64,000 nt of DNA from Pseudidiomarina halophila (GCF_003987215.1 NZ_PIPW01000001.1:1054001-1118000), one strand, 5' to 3'. Numbered from the stretch's first letter, positions 1 through 8,210 are shown. The notes: generated by a model not told the origin, from the sequence alone. A program made the numbers and translations.

Positions 1-2
1 GA

Positions 3-2150
3 GCGCCAAATTCACTTTTGCCGCGGATCCAGGAATTGCCGGATGTCGCACTTGCAGAAACTCGGGTACAAAGTTCTGCACGTATTTACGTTGATGGCTT
101 TTACGCCCCCATTCAAGCCCTCCTGCTTTCGCTGCCTGAGCAACGAGAACCGTTATTAAATCAACTGTATCTGTTAAGCGGACGACATGCCCTGGCCCTC
201 GACGAAGTGGTCATTGCTCGTCCTTTTGCTGAGGCCCATGAGCTCAGTTTAAACGACGAACTGGAAATCGTTCTCAATGGAACGCGCTCGAGCTATCGAG
301 TCGTTGGTATAGCTCTCTCACCCGAGTTCATTTACCAACTTGGGCCTGCCGACATAATGCCTGATTATGAAAGATATGGCGTTTTCTGGTTAAGCGAAGA
401 TGCCCTGGCCGGACCGCTAAATATGCTTGGAGCCTTCAATCATGTCAGCCTCAGACTTCAGCAACAGGCCGATATTGAGACCCTCATATTGCAGTTAGAC
501 ACACTACTTGAGAGCTACGGTGGTCGTGGCGCATACCGTCGGGACGACCAAGCCTCGCATAGCTTTATCAATGAAGAACTCAATCAGCTGCGTATAAATT
601 CTATTTTCCTACCTACTCTCTTTCTTGGTTCTGCAGCATTTTTGCTTTATATCTTCACCCAACGGCAAATCCATACCCAACGCCAGACCATTGCCATCAT
701 GAAGGCATTTGGTTACTACCAATGGCAGGTCATGGTTCATTACTTAAGTTTCACCGGACTAATAGTAATGGTTGGCGTCTTCTTAGGTAGCTTGCTCGGT
801 TATTGGTTAGCGGATCGCATGGTACAGCTTTACAGCTACTACTTTTCTTTTGTCAGCTTAAAAGCAAAGATTCAACCCTCAACCCTGGCAATAGCTTTTC
901 TTGTCACGCTGTCCGCAGGATTATTGGGCACAGCTTATGGTGTTTATAACGCGGTTAAAATTCCCCCAGCTCAAGCCATGCGCCCGCCGAATCCAACAGC
1001 TTTTCATAGCAGTCGATTTTCGCGTCTTCTTTCCATTAGCTGGTTGAGTCAAGGGGCACGTATTATTCTTCGCAATCTATCGCGATATCCCTTGCGGACC
1101 TTTTCTTCAATCTCGGGGGTCGCTCTTTCCGGTGGGCTCTTAATGTTTGGTAGTTATCAGTTCAGCGCCATAAACGAGATACTGAATCGCAATTATCAAA
1201 TTGAAAATCAAATGGATTTAGTGATCCATTTTGCTCAAATCACCGATGCAGATGGCCTGCACTCATTAGCTGCACTACCTGGGGTGGGCTATCTCGAGGG
1301 CGTCCGGAGCGTGCCGATCCGATTACACCACGGACGCAGAGTGGAAAGCACGGTGCTGACTGGTTTCAGTCCCAACAGCGAGCTACGCAACCTGGCTGGT
1401 CTGGAGCGTCTGCCTGATCACGGATTGGTCATCACCGACCATTTAGCCCGTAAACTTGGTATCGAGCCCGGGATGACCATTGAGACGGAAGTTATTGCAG
1501 AGCGCCGTATCACTTTTGATCTACCTGTGGTTGCGGTCTCAGCTGAAGCGATTGGGATTGGTGCCTACATGGCGCTTCCGGCATTAAATGAGATGCTACT
1601 CGAAGGAGGAACTCTCACGGGCGCCTGGCTATTGATAGACGATGAGCAACAAACAGAACTCTACAATGCCCTTAATGATATGCCGAGAATTGCAGGTTAC
1701 ACTCACCTGCGCGAGGCGGAACGAAAGCTAAGTGCCTATATTGATGCCACAGTGCTCGCGGCAATGGGAATTATTTTCTTACTTGCAGGCTCCATGACCT
1801 TCGCTATGGTCTATAACAACGCACGAATCGCCTTAGCTGAGCGCGAGCGTGAATTGGCAACCTTAAGGGTACTTGGTTACAGTCATGGTGAGATTGCGCG
1901 AATTCTTTTTGGTGAACTGATTATAGTGGTTGTCGTAGCTATTCCAGTTGGATGGCTGTTGGGCTCTCTTTTTGCGGTTGCGATGAGTGCCATGATGAGT
2001 AGTGAAATGTTTCGTATCCCATTCATTGTCAATCGGCAGGTTTTTGCGCTATCTGCACTTGGAGTACTGTTAGCTACTGCATTTGCTATTCTTTTGATGA
2101 TACGGAAACTAAGAAAGATCGATCTAATTGCGGCACTTAAATCTGAATAA
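3..2150 (+). CDS. ABC transporter permease with FtsX domains (5' end outside window)
   Basis: The reading frame is open to the left edge, so the N-terminus (first membrane helix and part of the first periplasmic domain) is missing; the TTG at 18 is only an internal codon. About 716 residues are visible. Membrane segments cluster at roughly residues 195-220, 245-268 and 288-312 (first FtsX domain), 365-385, and 578-602, 632-660 and 673-697 (second FtsX domain), separated by soluble domains. This is the arrangement of large double-FtsX permeases in the MacB/LolC superfamily. The HlyD-like adaptor gene begins 29 bp downstream, so the two probably form an export system whose ATPase lies upstream of the window. 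Substrate unknown. Confidence 0.85.
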   Translation, partial: APNSLLPRIQELPDVALAETRVQSSARIYVDGFYAPIQALLLSLPEQREPLLNQLYLLSGRHALALDEVVIARPFAEAHELSLNDELEIVLNGTRSSYRVVGIALSPEFIYQLGPADIMPDYERYGVFWLSEDALAGPLNMLGAFNHVSLRLQQQADIETLILQLDTLLESYGGRGAYRRDDQASHSFINEELNQLRINSIFLPTLFLGSAAFLLYIFTQRQIHTQRQTIAIMKAFGYYQWQVMVHYLSFTGLIVMVGVFLGSLLGYWLADRMVQLYSYYFSFVSLKAKIQPSTLAIAFLVTLSAGLLGTAYGVYNAVKIPPAQAMRPPNPTAFHSSRFSRLLSISWLSQGARIILRNLSRYPLRTFSSISGVALSGGLLMFGSYQFSAINEILNRNYQIENQMDLVIHFAQITDADGLHSLAALPGVGYLEGVRSVPIRLHHGRRVESTVLTGFSPNSELRNLAGLERLPDHGLVITDHLARKLGIEPGMTIETEVIAERRITFDLPVVAVSAEAIGIGAYMALPALNEMLLEGGTLTGAWLLIDDEQQTELYNALNDMPRIAGYTHLREAERKLSAYIDATVLAAMGIIFLLAGSMTFAMVYNNARIALAERERELATLRVLGYSHGEIARILFGELIIVVVVAIPVGWLLGSLFAVAMSAMMSSEMFRIPFIVNRQVFALSALGVLLATAFAILLMIRKLRKIDLIAALKSE

Positions 2151-2179
2151 CTTTTCGGCAAATTACCGGAGTCACTGCA

Positions 2180-3391
2180 ATGCCTACGCGTAAATCTCAG
2201 AAATGGGTCAAAGCTTTGCCATGGCTAGGCTTACTCGCCATGATTGTAATTTTGCTCATTGCCTTGCAACCAGCACCAGTAAAAGTGGCTGTCACCGAGG
2301 TTTATCAAGGTCCCCTGGCAAATAATATTCATGATGAAGGACGGACACATTTGCGCGACACGTACAAAGTGTCAGCTCCGATTGCAGGCTATTTACGGCG
2401 AGTGCTCCTGGAACAGGGCGACCATGTGTCCAAAGGCGACACACTTTTCGTCATCGAGCCCACACCAACGCCCTCGTTAGACGCGCGCACCCGTGAGCAG
2501 GCTACGCAAACGCTCAGAGCAACTGAGGCTCGCTTACTTGCAGCTCAGGCCAACCTTGAGACCAGTCTAACCGAAGCTCAGTTAGCAACGAAAGAGCATC
2601 TGCGCATTGCCCAACTCTATGAGTCTGGCTTAGTCTCAGCAGCTGAAATTGATCGCGCCCAAACATCACTGCTGCGCGCGCAGGCTAGCGTTCGATCCGC
2701 GCAAGCGGCAGTAACCGTTGCACAAGCCGAAGTCACTAACGCCAAACTGGTACTTGAAGTGACTGAAGGTGAACGCAGTAAAAATGACAACCAGGTGCTT
2801 GTTGTGCCGGCCCCAATAGACGGTACTGTCCTAACGAGATTCAGATGTTGCGAGGGTGTGCTTTATGCTGGTGAAGTGATTGTCGAGCTGGGAAACCTCG
2901 AGCAACTTGAAGTTCAAGTTGACTTACTTAGTAACGCAGCCGTAAAAGTTCGGCCTGGGATGGCTGCATGGATCACGCAATGGGGCGGCAATACGCCCTT
3001 GCGAGGAATGGTGCGGCGGGTCAACCCAACTGGATTCACGAAGGTCTCAGCATTGGGCATTGAAGAGCAGCGCGTAAGTGTTTTCATTGAGTTACAGGAG
3101 TATTCGCCAGACCTGGGAAATGATTATAGAGTCGAAGTCACAATCACTCTCGAACAGGTTGATGAAACCATAGCCGTTCCAGTGACAGCTCTGTTTCGGG
3201 AGAACAACTCATGGCAGGTATTCGTGCTGGACGAGAATAATAAGTTAAGCTTGCGTAACGTCGAATTAGGCTTTCAAAGTGGTATCTACCGACAAGTTCT
3301 AAGTGGACTTCAAGACCACGACTTGATCGTTAATCATCCCAGTTCTGAACTGCAAGATGGACAGTACGTCAGACGTTTTAACGATGACTAG
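2180..3391 (+). CDS. HlyD-family periplasmic adaptor subunit of an ABC exporter
   Basis: This 403-aa protein has one N-terminal membrane anchor (about residues 11-28) followed by a split biotinyl-lipoyl-like domain (GYLRRVLLEQGDHVSKGDTL near 70), an alanine/glutamine-rich helical hairpin at about 100-195, the second lipoyl half (VVPAPIDGTVL near 210) and beta-barrel domains. This is the standard membrane-fusion-protein layout. A GGAG sits upstream of the ATG. It follows the FtsX permease closely on the same strand, so it probably bridges that permease to an outer membrane channel. The exported substrate cannot be told from sequence. Confidence 0.85.
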   Translation: MPTRKSQKWVKALPWLGLLAMIVILLIALQPAPVKVAVTEVYQGPLANNIHDEGRTHLRDTYKVSAPIAGYLRRVLLEQGDHVSKGDTLFVIEPTPTPSLDARTREQATQTLRATEARLLAAQANLETSLTEAQLATKEHLRIAQLYESGLVSAAEIDRAQTSLLRAQASVRSAQAAVTVAQAEVTNAKLVLEVTEGERSKNDNQVLVVPAPIDGTVLTRFRCCEGVLYAGEVIVELGNLEQLEVQVDLLSNAAVKVRPGMAAWITQWGGNTPLRGMVRRVNPTGFTKVSALGIEEQRVSVFIELQEYSPDLGNDYRVEVTITLEQVDETIAVPVTALFRENNSWQVFVLDENNKLSLRNVELGFQSGIYRQVLSGLQDHDLIVNHPSSELQDGQYVRRFNDD

Positions 3392-3495
3392 ACCAACCTC
3401 AGCTACACGACCCTATGTATGGGCGCTGAAACCTTCCATGCTTTTATTTTAGATGACGTTTAGTGCGTGTATTCATATGAACAGCAGTGACTTCA

Positions 3496-3888
3496 TCATT
3501 CATCGAGTGAGCAAGATAAGCAACGCTCTTTGCCGGTGATGAGTTTCGACAGACGGTCACGGTGTTTAGCAAAACCAAGATAGCCTTTGTCAGCAAGCCA
3601 ACGCACTCCAGGCCAACGCAGCGGCGCGATAAGCCAACCGCGACCGACCGCTGACCAGGCAGCATAAGTCACATCTAGCCCATAAATCATAGCACCGCTG
3701 GGTGTGCGGGCATGCAAAATACGGTTGGCCTCAGCGACATCAATATCTGGGAAACGCGCTGCAAAGTCTTCGTCCCAAATACTCTCGAACTGAATCTTTC
3801 CGTGCTTATCACGGCTTTTAAGATGACGCATTTCGCGAACACACAGAGGACACCCCCCATCGTAGAATAAAATCAATTTAGCTGACAA
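3496..3888 (-). CDS. DCC-family thiol-disulfide oxidoreductase (DUF393)
   Basis: This 130-aa protein begins LILFYDGGCPLCVREM. The FYDGxCPLC motif near the N-terminus is the hallmark of the DCC/DUF393 (YuxK-like) family, thioredoxin-fold proteins with a CxxC redox pair. A conserved DVTYAAWSAVGRGW segment follows in the middle. The start is a TTG at 3888, preceded at 7 nt by a perfect GGAGG; no in-frame ATG gives this N-terminus. That GGAGG is buried in a long inverted repeat (3896-3938), so translation is probably controlled by RNA structure. The in vivo substrate of this family is not known. Confidence 0.85.
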   Translation of the reverse strand: MSAKLILFYDGGCPLCVREMRHLKSRDKHGKIQFESIWDEDFAARFPDIDVAEANRILHARTPSGAMIYGLDVTYAAWSAVGRGWLIAPLRWPGVRWLADKGYLGFAKHRDRLSKLITGKERCLSCSLDE

Positions 3889-3895
3889 AGGCTGA

Positions 3896-3938
3896 CCTCC
3901 GTTACGAACTTCTCGTCACTCATTGTTCGTTACGGAGG
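3896..3938 (-). promoter_or_regulatory. Hairpin sequestering the ribosome binding site of the DCC gene
   Basis: Two 14-nt arms (3896-3909 and 3925-3938) are inverted repeats with one mismatch and a 15-nt loop. On the minus-strand mRNA the 3' arm ends in GGAGG, the Shine-Dalgarno of the TTG-started DCC gene, and it pairs with CCTCC of the 5' arm. The loop carries an ATG (3923-3921) opening a 16-codon mini-ORF (MSDEKFVTEVSLCQLN) that ends at 3873, past the DCC start and in another frame. Ribosomes on that mini-ORF would open the stem. There is no U-run, so a terminator is unlikely. Confidence 0.55.
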
Positions 3939-3953
3939 CCAGGAAAACATTGA

Positions 3954-4082
3954 TCACGACGATTCGGATATTTTTGAGATAAAGTAAATTGCGTAAAAGA
4001 CACAAATACCAATCACTATAGCCAAACCCGTAAACGAAAAAAATATAACCGGATCAGAGAAAAACTGTTTCAGCAGTTGCAT
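3954..4082 (-). CDS. 42-aa single-span membrane protein (DUF3149-like)
   Basis: The frame encodes 42 residues beginning MQLLKQFFSDPVIFFSFTG and ending KISESS. A short N-terminal stretch with FSDP is followed by one hydrophobic helix (about residues 12-35). Length, the FSDPV motif and topology resemble the small DUF3149 proteins of marine gammaproteobacteria; this is recalled resemblance, not a search. A very strong AGGAGG stands 7 nt before the ATG. It starts 11 nt after the ompW stop codon on the same strand, so it is probably co-transcribed with ompW. Function unknown. Confidence 0.7.
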   Translation of the reverse strand: MQLLKQFFSDPVIFFSFTGLAIVIGICVFYAIYFISKISESS

Positions 4083-4093
4083 GGTCTGTCCTC

Positions 4094-4789
4094 CTAGAAC
4101 CGATAACGGATCCCCAACATGGCAACAGTTGGATCGATGTCTACAGCTACGGACTCAATGGTTGTGCCATTGATACGGACATCAGCGACAGTATCAATTG
4201 CCATTCGGCTCACCATCAAATGTAATCCCCACTGCTCCGTCATGGCGATATTTACCCCTGCTTGCAAGGCATAGCCCCAGCTGTTTGATAGCGCTAAATC
4301 CACATCATCATTCGCAGTCACCACAGCGAGATCCGTTAATACACCAGCTAATTCAGGACTGATCTTCTCTTCAAAAAAAGTGGTGTAATTAACCCCAACT
4401 CCGATGAATGGGTCAACTCGCTCAACACCAACGTCAAAGTGGTACTGCGCGAGCAGCGTTGGTGGCAAATGCTTGGTTTCACCAATCTTTAATCCAGCGA
4501 GGCTGCCGGTACCATTGATCTCATGTTTGAATGGTGTCGCCGCAATAAGCTCCAGACTCCAATTTTTATCTAATGCATAGTCAAAGGTGATACCCAACTG
4601 TGTGTTTTCGTCAACGGTGACGCCGGTACTACCGCCGGTCATTCCCGCAACACTTTCAATAACCGGTAATGATCCGCTATCATCATTTGGCATGACACCA
4701 ATGGCACCAACATTGACTGAAATATCGGCGGCCGCAGGCCCTGCAAAACCCAATACCGCCAGACTCGCTACTAACAATGATTTTTTCAT
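4094..4789 (-). CDS. ompW: OmpW-family outer membrane beta-barrel protein
   Basis: This 231-aa protein has a signal peptide (MKKSLLVASLAVLGFAGPAAA) and a barrel ending in the aromatic RYRF. The family signature HLPPTLLAQYHF lies around residues 107-118, and alternating strands such as DPFIGVGVNYTTFF follow. OmpW forms a small eight-strand barrel with a hydrophobic channel for small apolar molecules. Its promoter region holds a perfect FNR-type palindrome at 4844-4857, matching the known oxygen control of ompW in enterobacteria. A 42-aa membrane peptide gene follows at once and DUF4199 is divergent. Confidence 0.92.
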   Translation of the reverse strand: MKKSLLVASLAVLGFAGPAAADISVNVGAIGVMPNDDSGSLPVIESVAGMTGGSTGVTVDENTQLGITFDYALDKNWSLELIAATPFKHEINGTGSLAGLKIGETKHLPPTLLAQYHFDVGVERVDPFIGVGVNYTTFFEEKISPELAGVLTDLAVVTANDDVDLALSNSWGYALQAGVNIAMTEQWGLHLMVSRMAIDTVADVRINGTTIESVAVDIDPTVAMLGIRYRF

Positions 4790-4843
4790 ACAGCACTCCT
4801 TGGTTAATATCCCTATATTTTATAAGGTTATAACCAGTAAACC

Positions 4844-4857
4844 TTGATCCTGATCAA
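4844..4857. promoter_or_regulatory. FNR/Anr-type operator between ompW and the DUF4199 gene
   Basis: The sequence TTGATCCTGATCAA is a perfect match to the FNR consensus TTGAT-N4-ATCAA. Its centre (4850/4851) is about 61 bp upstream of the ompW start codon. A class II position (-41.5) would place the ompW transcription start near 4809, with an AT-rich -10 candidate (AATATA) just upstream on the minus strand. This suggests activation of ompW under low oxygen. It could also affect the divergent DUF4199 gene, whose start is about 113 bp downstream. Confidence 0.75.
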
Positions 4858-4969
4858 GTTTCTGACCGCACCAGCAGAACATTTTCTTTTGGCGCATTTG
4901 CGGCTACTATTTGCTAAAGGGCAACAAAGAGTCATGCTGCATCGACTCATAACAGGAAGGGAAATTGCG

Positions 4970-5464
4970 ATGCTAAGAGAGCTCAAATGGGGTGTACTAT
5001 TTGCTGGGGCGTTATTGCTATGGTTGCTTATCGAGCGGGTAACGGGTCTGCATGGCGAGCATATTGAGTACCATCGTTACTTTACCAACCTGTTTGCGAT
5101 TGTTGCGGTCGTTATCTATGTGCTGGCGCTACGCGATAAACGTTCGTCAATGCCTAATCAAGAAATGCAATGGGCTGAAGGTTTCATTAGTGGCTTGATT
5201 ATCAGCGTCGTGGTTGCGGTATTATCACCACTGCTACAAATTATTGCGCATTATCTGATTTCGCCTGATTTCTTTAGCAATATGCAAGCCTTTGTCATCA
5301 GTGAAGGCATGATGGAACCCGAAGCTGCGCGAGATTATTTCTCGCTGGAGTCATACATGATCCAGTCCGCCCTCGGCGCACTTTTGATGGGGGCTGTTAC
5401 CAGCGCGGTCGTTGCATTTTTCCTACGTAAGAGAAATCAAGCCCCCGAGCGGCATAACACATAA
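4970..5464 (+). CDS. DUF4199-family integral membrane protein
   Basis: This 164-aa protein starts MLRELKWGVLFAG, chosen because AGGAAGG precedes this ATG; the frame is open further upstream, but that stretch runs back into the FNR box. Four hydrophobic segments are seen (about residues 8-22, 37-54, 72-96 and 132-153), with a soluble loop containing SPDFFSNMQAFVISEGMMEPEA between the third and fourth. Topology, length and the FTNLF and WAEGFISG motifs fit DUF4199, whose function is unknown. It is divergent from ompW and shares its regulatory gap. Confidence 0.7.
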   Translation: MLRELKWGVLFAGALLLWLLIERVTGLHGEHIEYHRYFTNLFAIVAVVIYVLALRDKRSSMPNQEMQWAEGFISGLIISVVVAVLSPLLQIIAHYLISPDFFSNMQAFVISEGMMEPEAARDYFSLESYMIQSALGALLMGAVTSAVVAFFLRKRNQAPERHNT

Positions 5465-5488
5465 CCGCCGCTCAGGTGCTGAAGTGAA

Positions 5489-5668
5489 TCAAGCTGCGCA
5501 GCACTGGGGCTGTTCTACGCAGCAAGTGAGTTTAGCCAGCATTTCGTCATAGCCATGAGGTTTAATCAGCGGCTGCCGTGGGGCGGCCACTTTGTAGTTT
5601 CCCTGATGAACCATAGTGCCCTGGGCAACGCCGGCAAGTGCTTTTAGGAAGTCTTTTGAAAATTTCAT
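5489..5668 (-). CDS. 59-aa peptide with cysteine-pair C-terminus, function unknown
   Basis: The frame encodes 59 residues starting MKFSKDFLKALAGVAQGT and ending TCCVEQPQCCAA. GGAGA lies 6 nt before the ATG at 5668. There is no signal peptide or membrane helix. An amphipathic N-terminal half is followed by a Pro/His-containing middle and two vicinal Cys pairs separated by five residues at the very end. The shape recalls metal-binding peptides or RiPP precursors (leader plus Cys core), but no modification enzyme is adjacent. The gene is divergent from a LysR regulator and has a TATACT -10 element at 5709-5714. I do not recognise the family. Confidence 0.6.
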   Translation of the reverse strand: MKFSKDFLKALAGVAQGTMVHQGNYKVAAPRQPLIKPHGYDEMLAKLTCCVEQPQCCAA

Positions 5669-5708
5669 CTCGTTCTCCAAATAAGTGTTGGTTTGTGAAA
5701 GCAAGATA

Positions 5709-5767
5709 AGTATATTGTTTCCATCGGATATTATTAGATGGCAAATTGGAAACTTATTGTTTCTATA
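5709..5767. promoter_or_regulatory. Divergent promoter with repeated GTTTC operator between peptide gene and LysR gene
   Basis: The 12-mer TATTGTTTCYAT occurs twice in direct orientation (5713-5724 and 5755-5766), spaced by 42 bp, about four helical turns. An inverted copy of its core (TTGGAAAC, 5746-5753) lies between them, making the inverted repeat GAAAC-ttatt-GTTTC (5749-5763). The minus-strand -10 element TATACT of the peptide gene (5709-5714) has a poor -35, as expected for an activator-dependent promoter. The downstream site abuts the LysR coding region, so autoregulation is likely. Binding by the neighbouring LysR protein is inferred. Confidence 0.55.
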
Positions 5768-5787
5768 TGGCAACAATGGTGCTTACG

Positions 5788-6684
5788 ATGCTAGAACGTT
5801 TCGCCGATATGGCAGTATTTGCTGCAATTATGGAGACCGGCAGTTTTACCCGTGCTGCGCAGCAACTGGAGCTCTCCAAAAGTGCTGTGAGCAAGGCCAT
5901 TGCCCGACTGGAAGAACAGTTACAAACCAAACTCCTCATCCGCACCACCCGAAAACTGTCGCCAACTGTTGCAGGATTAGACTTTTATCAACACTGTCGC
6001 GAGATTGTGCAAGAGGCTGATCTTGCCTATGAACACATCGGTGCGATGCGTTCGGTCCCGAGCGGTCGCGTGACCCTGACCGCACCAGTGAATTACGGTG
6101 CTACCCGCATCGCGCCATTAATGCCAGAACTGCTGGAACGCTATCCTGAAATCGATATTGATCTGCAACTGACGAATCGCCTGGTTGATCTGGTCGATGA
6201 AAAAGTCGATATCGCGATTCGTTGCGGGGCACTGAAGGATTCGAATTTCTACTTTCGTAAGGTTGCGCCTTTATCTATTGTGTTGGTTGGTTCGCGCGGT
6301 TACTTTGCCCGGCACCCAAAACCTAAGCATCCTGACGAATTGAGCTATAAAGCGGGATTGCATCAGTGCATTACCGACAGTGCGCGCGTCACCGATAAGC
6401 AGTGGCGTTTTTATAACGATGGCGAGTTGCTGCAGGTGACCGTGAATGGTCGTTTTGCGGTGTCTGATAACCGTGCTATGCGCGCGGCGCTGCTAGCCGA
6501 CCTGGGACTCGCCTATATGCCCAGCTATTCATTGAACGAAATGATTACTGCGGGTGAGATTGAAACGGCACTTGATGATTTTATGCCACAACCGGTTCCG
6601 GTGCATCTACTCTATCCCGAGCGCAAGTACACCACGGCCGCAGTGACCGTGGTGCTGGATTATCTGCAGCAACGTCTTAGTTAG
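5788..6684 (+). CDS. LysR-family transcriptional regulator
   Basis: The product is 298 aa from the ATG that gives MLERFADMAVFAAIMETGSF. In-frame ATGs at 5767 and 5776 are possible, but they crowd or overlap the upstream operator and none of the starts has a good Shine-Dalgarno. The winged helix-turn-helix is at residues 1-60 (FTRAAQQLELSKSAVSKAIA, then LQTKLLIRTTRKLSPT). The effector-binding domain follows from about residue 88 (GRVTLTAPVNYG). It most resembles the large group that controls adjacent divergent genes, here the 59-aa peptide gene. Its stop codon overlaps the stop of the convergent next gene. Confidence 0.88.
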   Translation: MLERFADMAVFAAIMETGSFTRAAQQLELSKSAVSKAIARLEEQLQTKLLIRTTRKLSPTVAGLDFYQHCREIVQEADLAYEHIGAMRSVPSGRVTLTAPVNYGATRIAPLMPELLERYPEIDIDLQLTNRLVDLVDEKVDIAIRCGALKDSNFYFRKVAPLSIVLVGSRGYFARHPKPKHPDELSYKAGLHQCITDSARVTDKQWRFYNDGELLQVTVNGRFAVSDNRAMRAALLADLGLAYMPSYSLNEMITAGEIETALDDFMPQPVPVHLLYPERKYTTAAVTVVLDYLQQRLS

Positions 6685-6989
6685 GTATTTTCCTGCATAC
6701 GCTGAGCCAGCCTTACTTCCATGCGGCGGATTTCGTTTGCCGTATGATTGCGCCCCGTTTCCAGGAAAATCCAGATTTTAGTCGCAACCTGAGCATTGAA
6801 AACCAATAGCAGCAAAATCCCCCAATACACTTGTTCATCGGCTGAGGCAGTGAAAAATTCGTATCCAGTCCAGAAAATGAATACGGTTAAGACGATCGCC
6901 AGTAAATAAGCCACTTTCATGACCCAGCTGAAGCTCGAGGTGAAACCAGCTTTTAAATAGCCGGTCAGCCCTGTGTCATCGGTTGCCAT
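6681..6989 (-). CDS. Small two-helix membrane protein (DUF6768-like)
   Basis: This 102-aa protein has two hydrophobic helices (about residues 23-43 and 54-75) and a charged C-terminal tail ending in NEIRRMEVRLAQRMQENT. The tail motif (EIxRMExxLA) after two helices is typical of small inner membrane proteins that I recall as DUF6768; the assignment is tentative. AGGAGA precedes the ATG at good distance. The stop codon overlaps that of the convergent LysR gene (shared TTAG, 6681-6684). Role unknown. Confidence 0.65.
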   Translation of the reverse strand: MATDDTGLTGYLKAGFTSSFSWVMKVAYLLAIVLTVFIFWTGYEFFTASADEQVYWGILLLLVFNAQVATKIWIFLETGRNHTANEIRRMEVRLAQRMQENT

Positions 6990-7208
6990 CTCTCAGTTCT
7001 CCTGTGTTGCTGTCTGTGTGGATAGTTCCACCTGACACTTGAACAATCAATATAGCCCACAGCACCAAACAGAGTTAGTTCAGGGAAATAAAATCAGGCT
7101 CGCTCGTTCGATAGAACTACATCGTCCAAGTTATAACCCAATACTATTGATCGATTGCTGCCGGCAAGCTGTAATGACAGGCTAAGAAAATCCAATCACG
7201 AGGTACAC

Positions 7209-8141
7209 ATGAGAGACATCGTTATTATCCACGAGAATGATGAATGGTTAGTCCCCCTGCGGGAAGAATTGCGCCAACGTGGAGTAACTGCCAACGAATG
7301 GTTTCTCGACAGCGGCCCTGTTCCCTTTACGCAAACTCCAGCTGATGCGGTGTACTACAACCGTATGAGTGCATCGTCACACACGCGTGGCCATCGCTTT
7401 GCCCCGGAGCTTACTAAGGCTGTGCTGACCTGGCTGGAAAACCATGACCGCACCGTGGTGAATCCAACTCAGGTACTGGCGCTGGAAGTATGTAAGTTGT
7501 CGCAGTACGCCGCTTTGCAGCGGGCCGGACTCAAGGTACCCAAAACTCATGCTGTGGTCGGTAAAGAGCATCTTATTGTGGCTGCAGAAGTTTTCGATCA
7601 GTGGCCACTGATTGTGAAACCCAATCGCGGTGGCAAAGGCCTGGGCGTACAACGCTTTGACTCAATAGCGGATCTTACAGCCTATCTCGAACGCGAAGAC
7701 CTCGACGAGCCATTAGACGGCACCTGGCTGTTACAGGAATACATTCAGCCACGTGAACCCTTTATCACCCGCGCGGAGTTTGTTGGCCGGCGTTTCGTGT
7801 ACACGGTACAAGTGAATACTGAGGATGGTTTTGAGCTCTGTCCGGCTGACAATTGTTCGATTGAAGACCAATTCTGTCCTACCGACCAACAGTCAAACAA
7901 ATTCACCATTACCCAGCGTTTTGACCAACATGAGATCATTGACGCACTGGAAAACTTTCTGCATCAAACAGGCATCGATGTTGCTGGCATTGAGTTTATC
8001 GAAAATGCTCAGGGCGAATTATTTGTGTACGACGTGAATACCAACACCAACTACAATCAGCCTGCTGAGCAACGCGCCGAAGTGTCGGATACGGGAATGG
8101 GTGCGTTAGCAGACTACCTCATCGGCTTGGCGTCGAAATAG
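7209..8141 (+). CDS. RimK-like ATP-grasp ligase
   Basis: The product is 310 aa from the ATG giving MRDIVIIHENDEW, preceded by CGAGG. The N-terminal domain (1-95) is followed by an ATP-grasp fold: the ATP-binding loop PLIVKPNRGGKGLGV near residues 138-152, LLQEYIQPREPFITR near 180, and the metal-binding C-terminal motif YDVNTNTNYNQPAEQR near 276-291. These fit the RimK-type family, which adds an amino acid (often glutamate) to a carboxyl group of a protein, peptide or cofactor. No ribosomal S6 gene or obvious substrate peptide is adjacent, so it is an orphan ligase. The 59-aa Cys-tailed peptide gene lies 1.5 kb upstream and the GNAT-C39 gene about 7 kb downstream. Confidence 0.8.
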   Translation: MRDIVIIHENDEWLVPLREELRQRGVTANEWFLDSGPVPFTQTPADAVYYNRMSASSHTRGHRFAPELTKAVLTWLENHDRTVVNPTQVLALEVCKLSQYAALQRAGLKVPKTHAVVGKEHLIVAAEVFDQWPLIVKPNRGGKGLGVQRFDSIADLTAYLEREDLDEPLDGTWLLQEYIQPREPFITRAEFVGRRFVYTVQVNTEDGFELCPADNCSIEDQFCPTDQQSNKFTITQRFDQHEIIDALENFLHQTGIDVAGIEFIENAQGELFVYDVNTNTNYNQPAEQRAEVSDTGMGALADYLIGLASK

Positions 8142-8210
8142 CGCCTTACGCCGATGAACTGGAGTGATATTTTATGGCGTGCATCAGCCAAAACAGCATA
8201 CGCCGCACGC

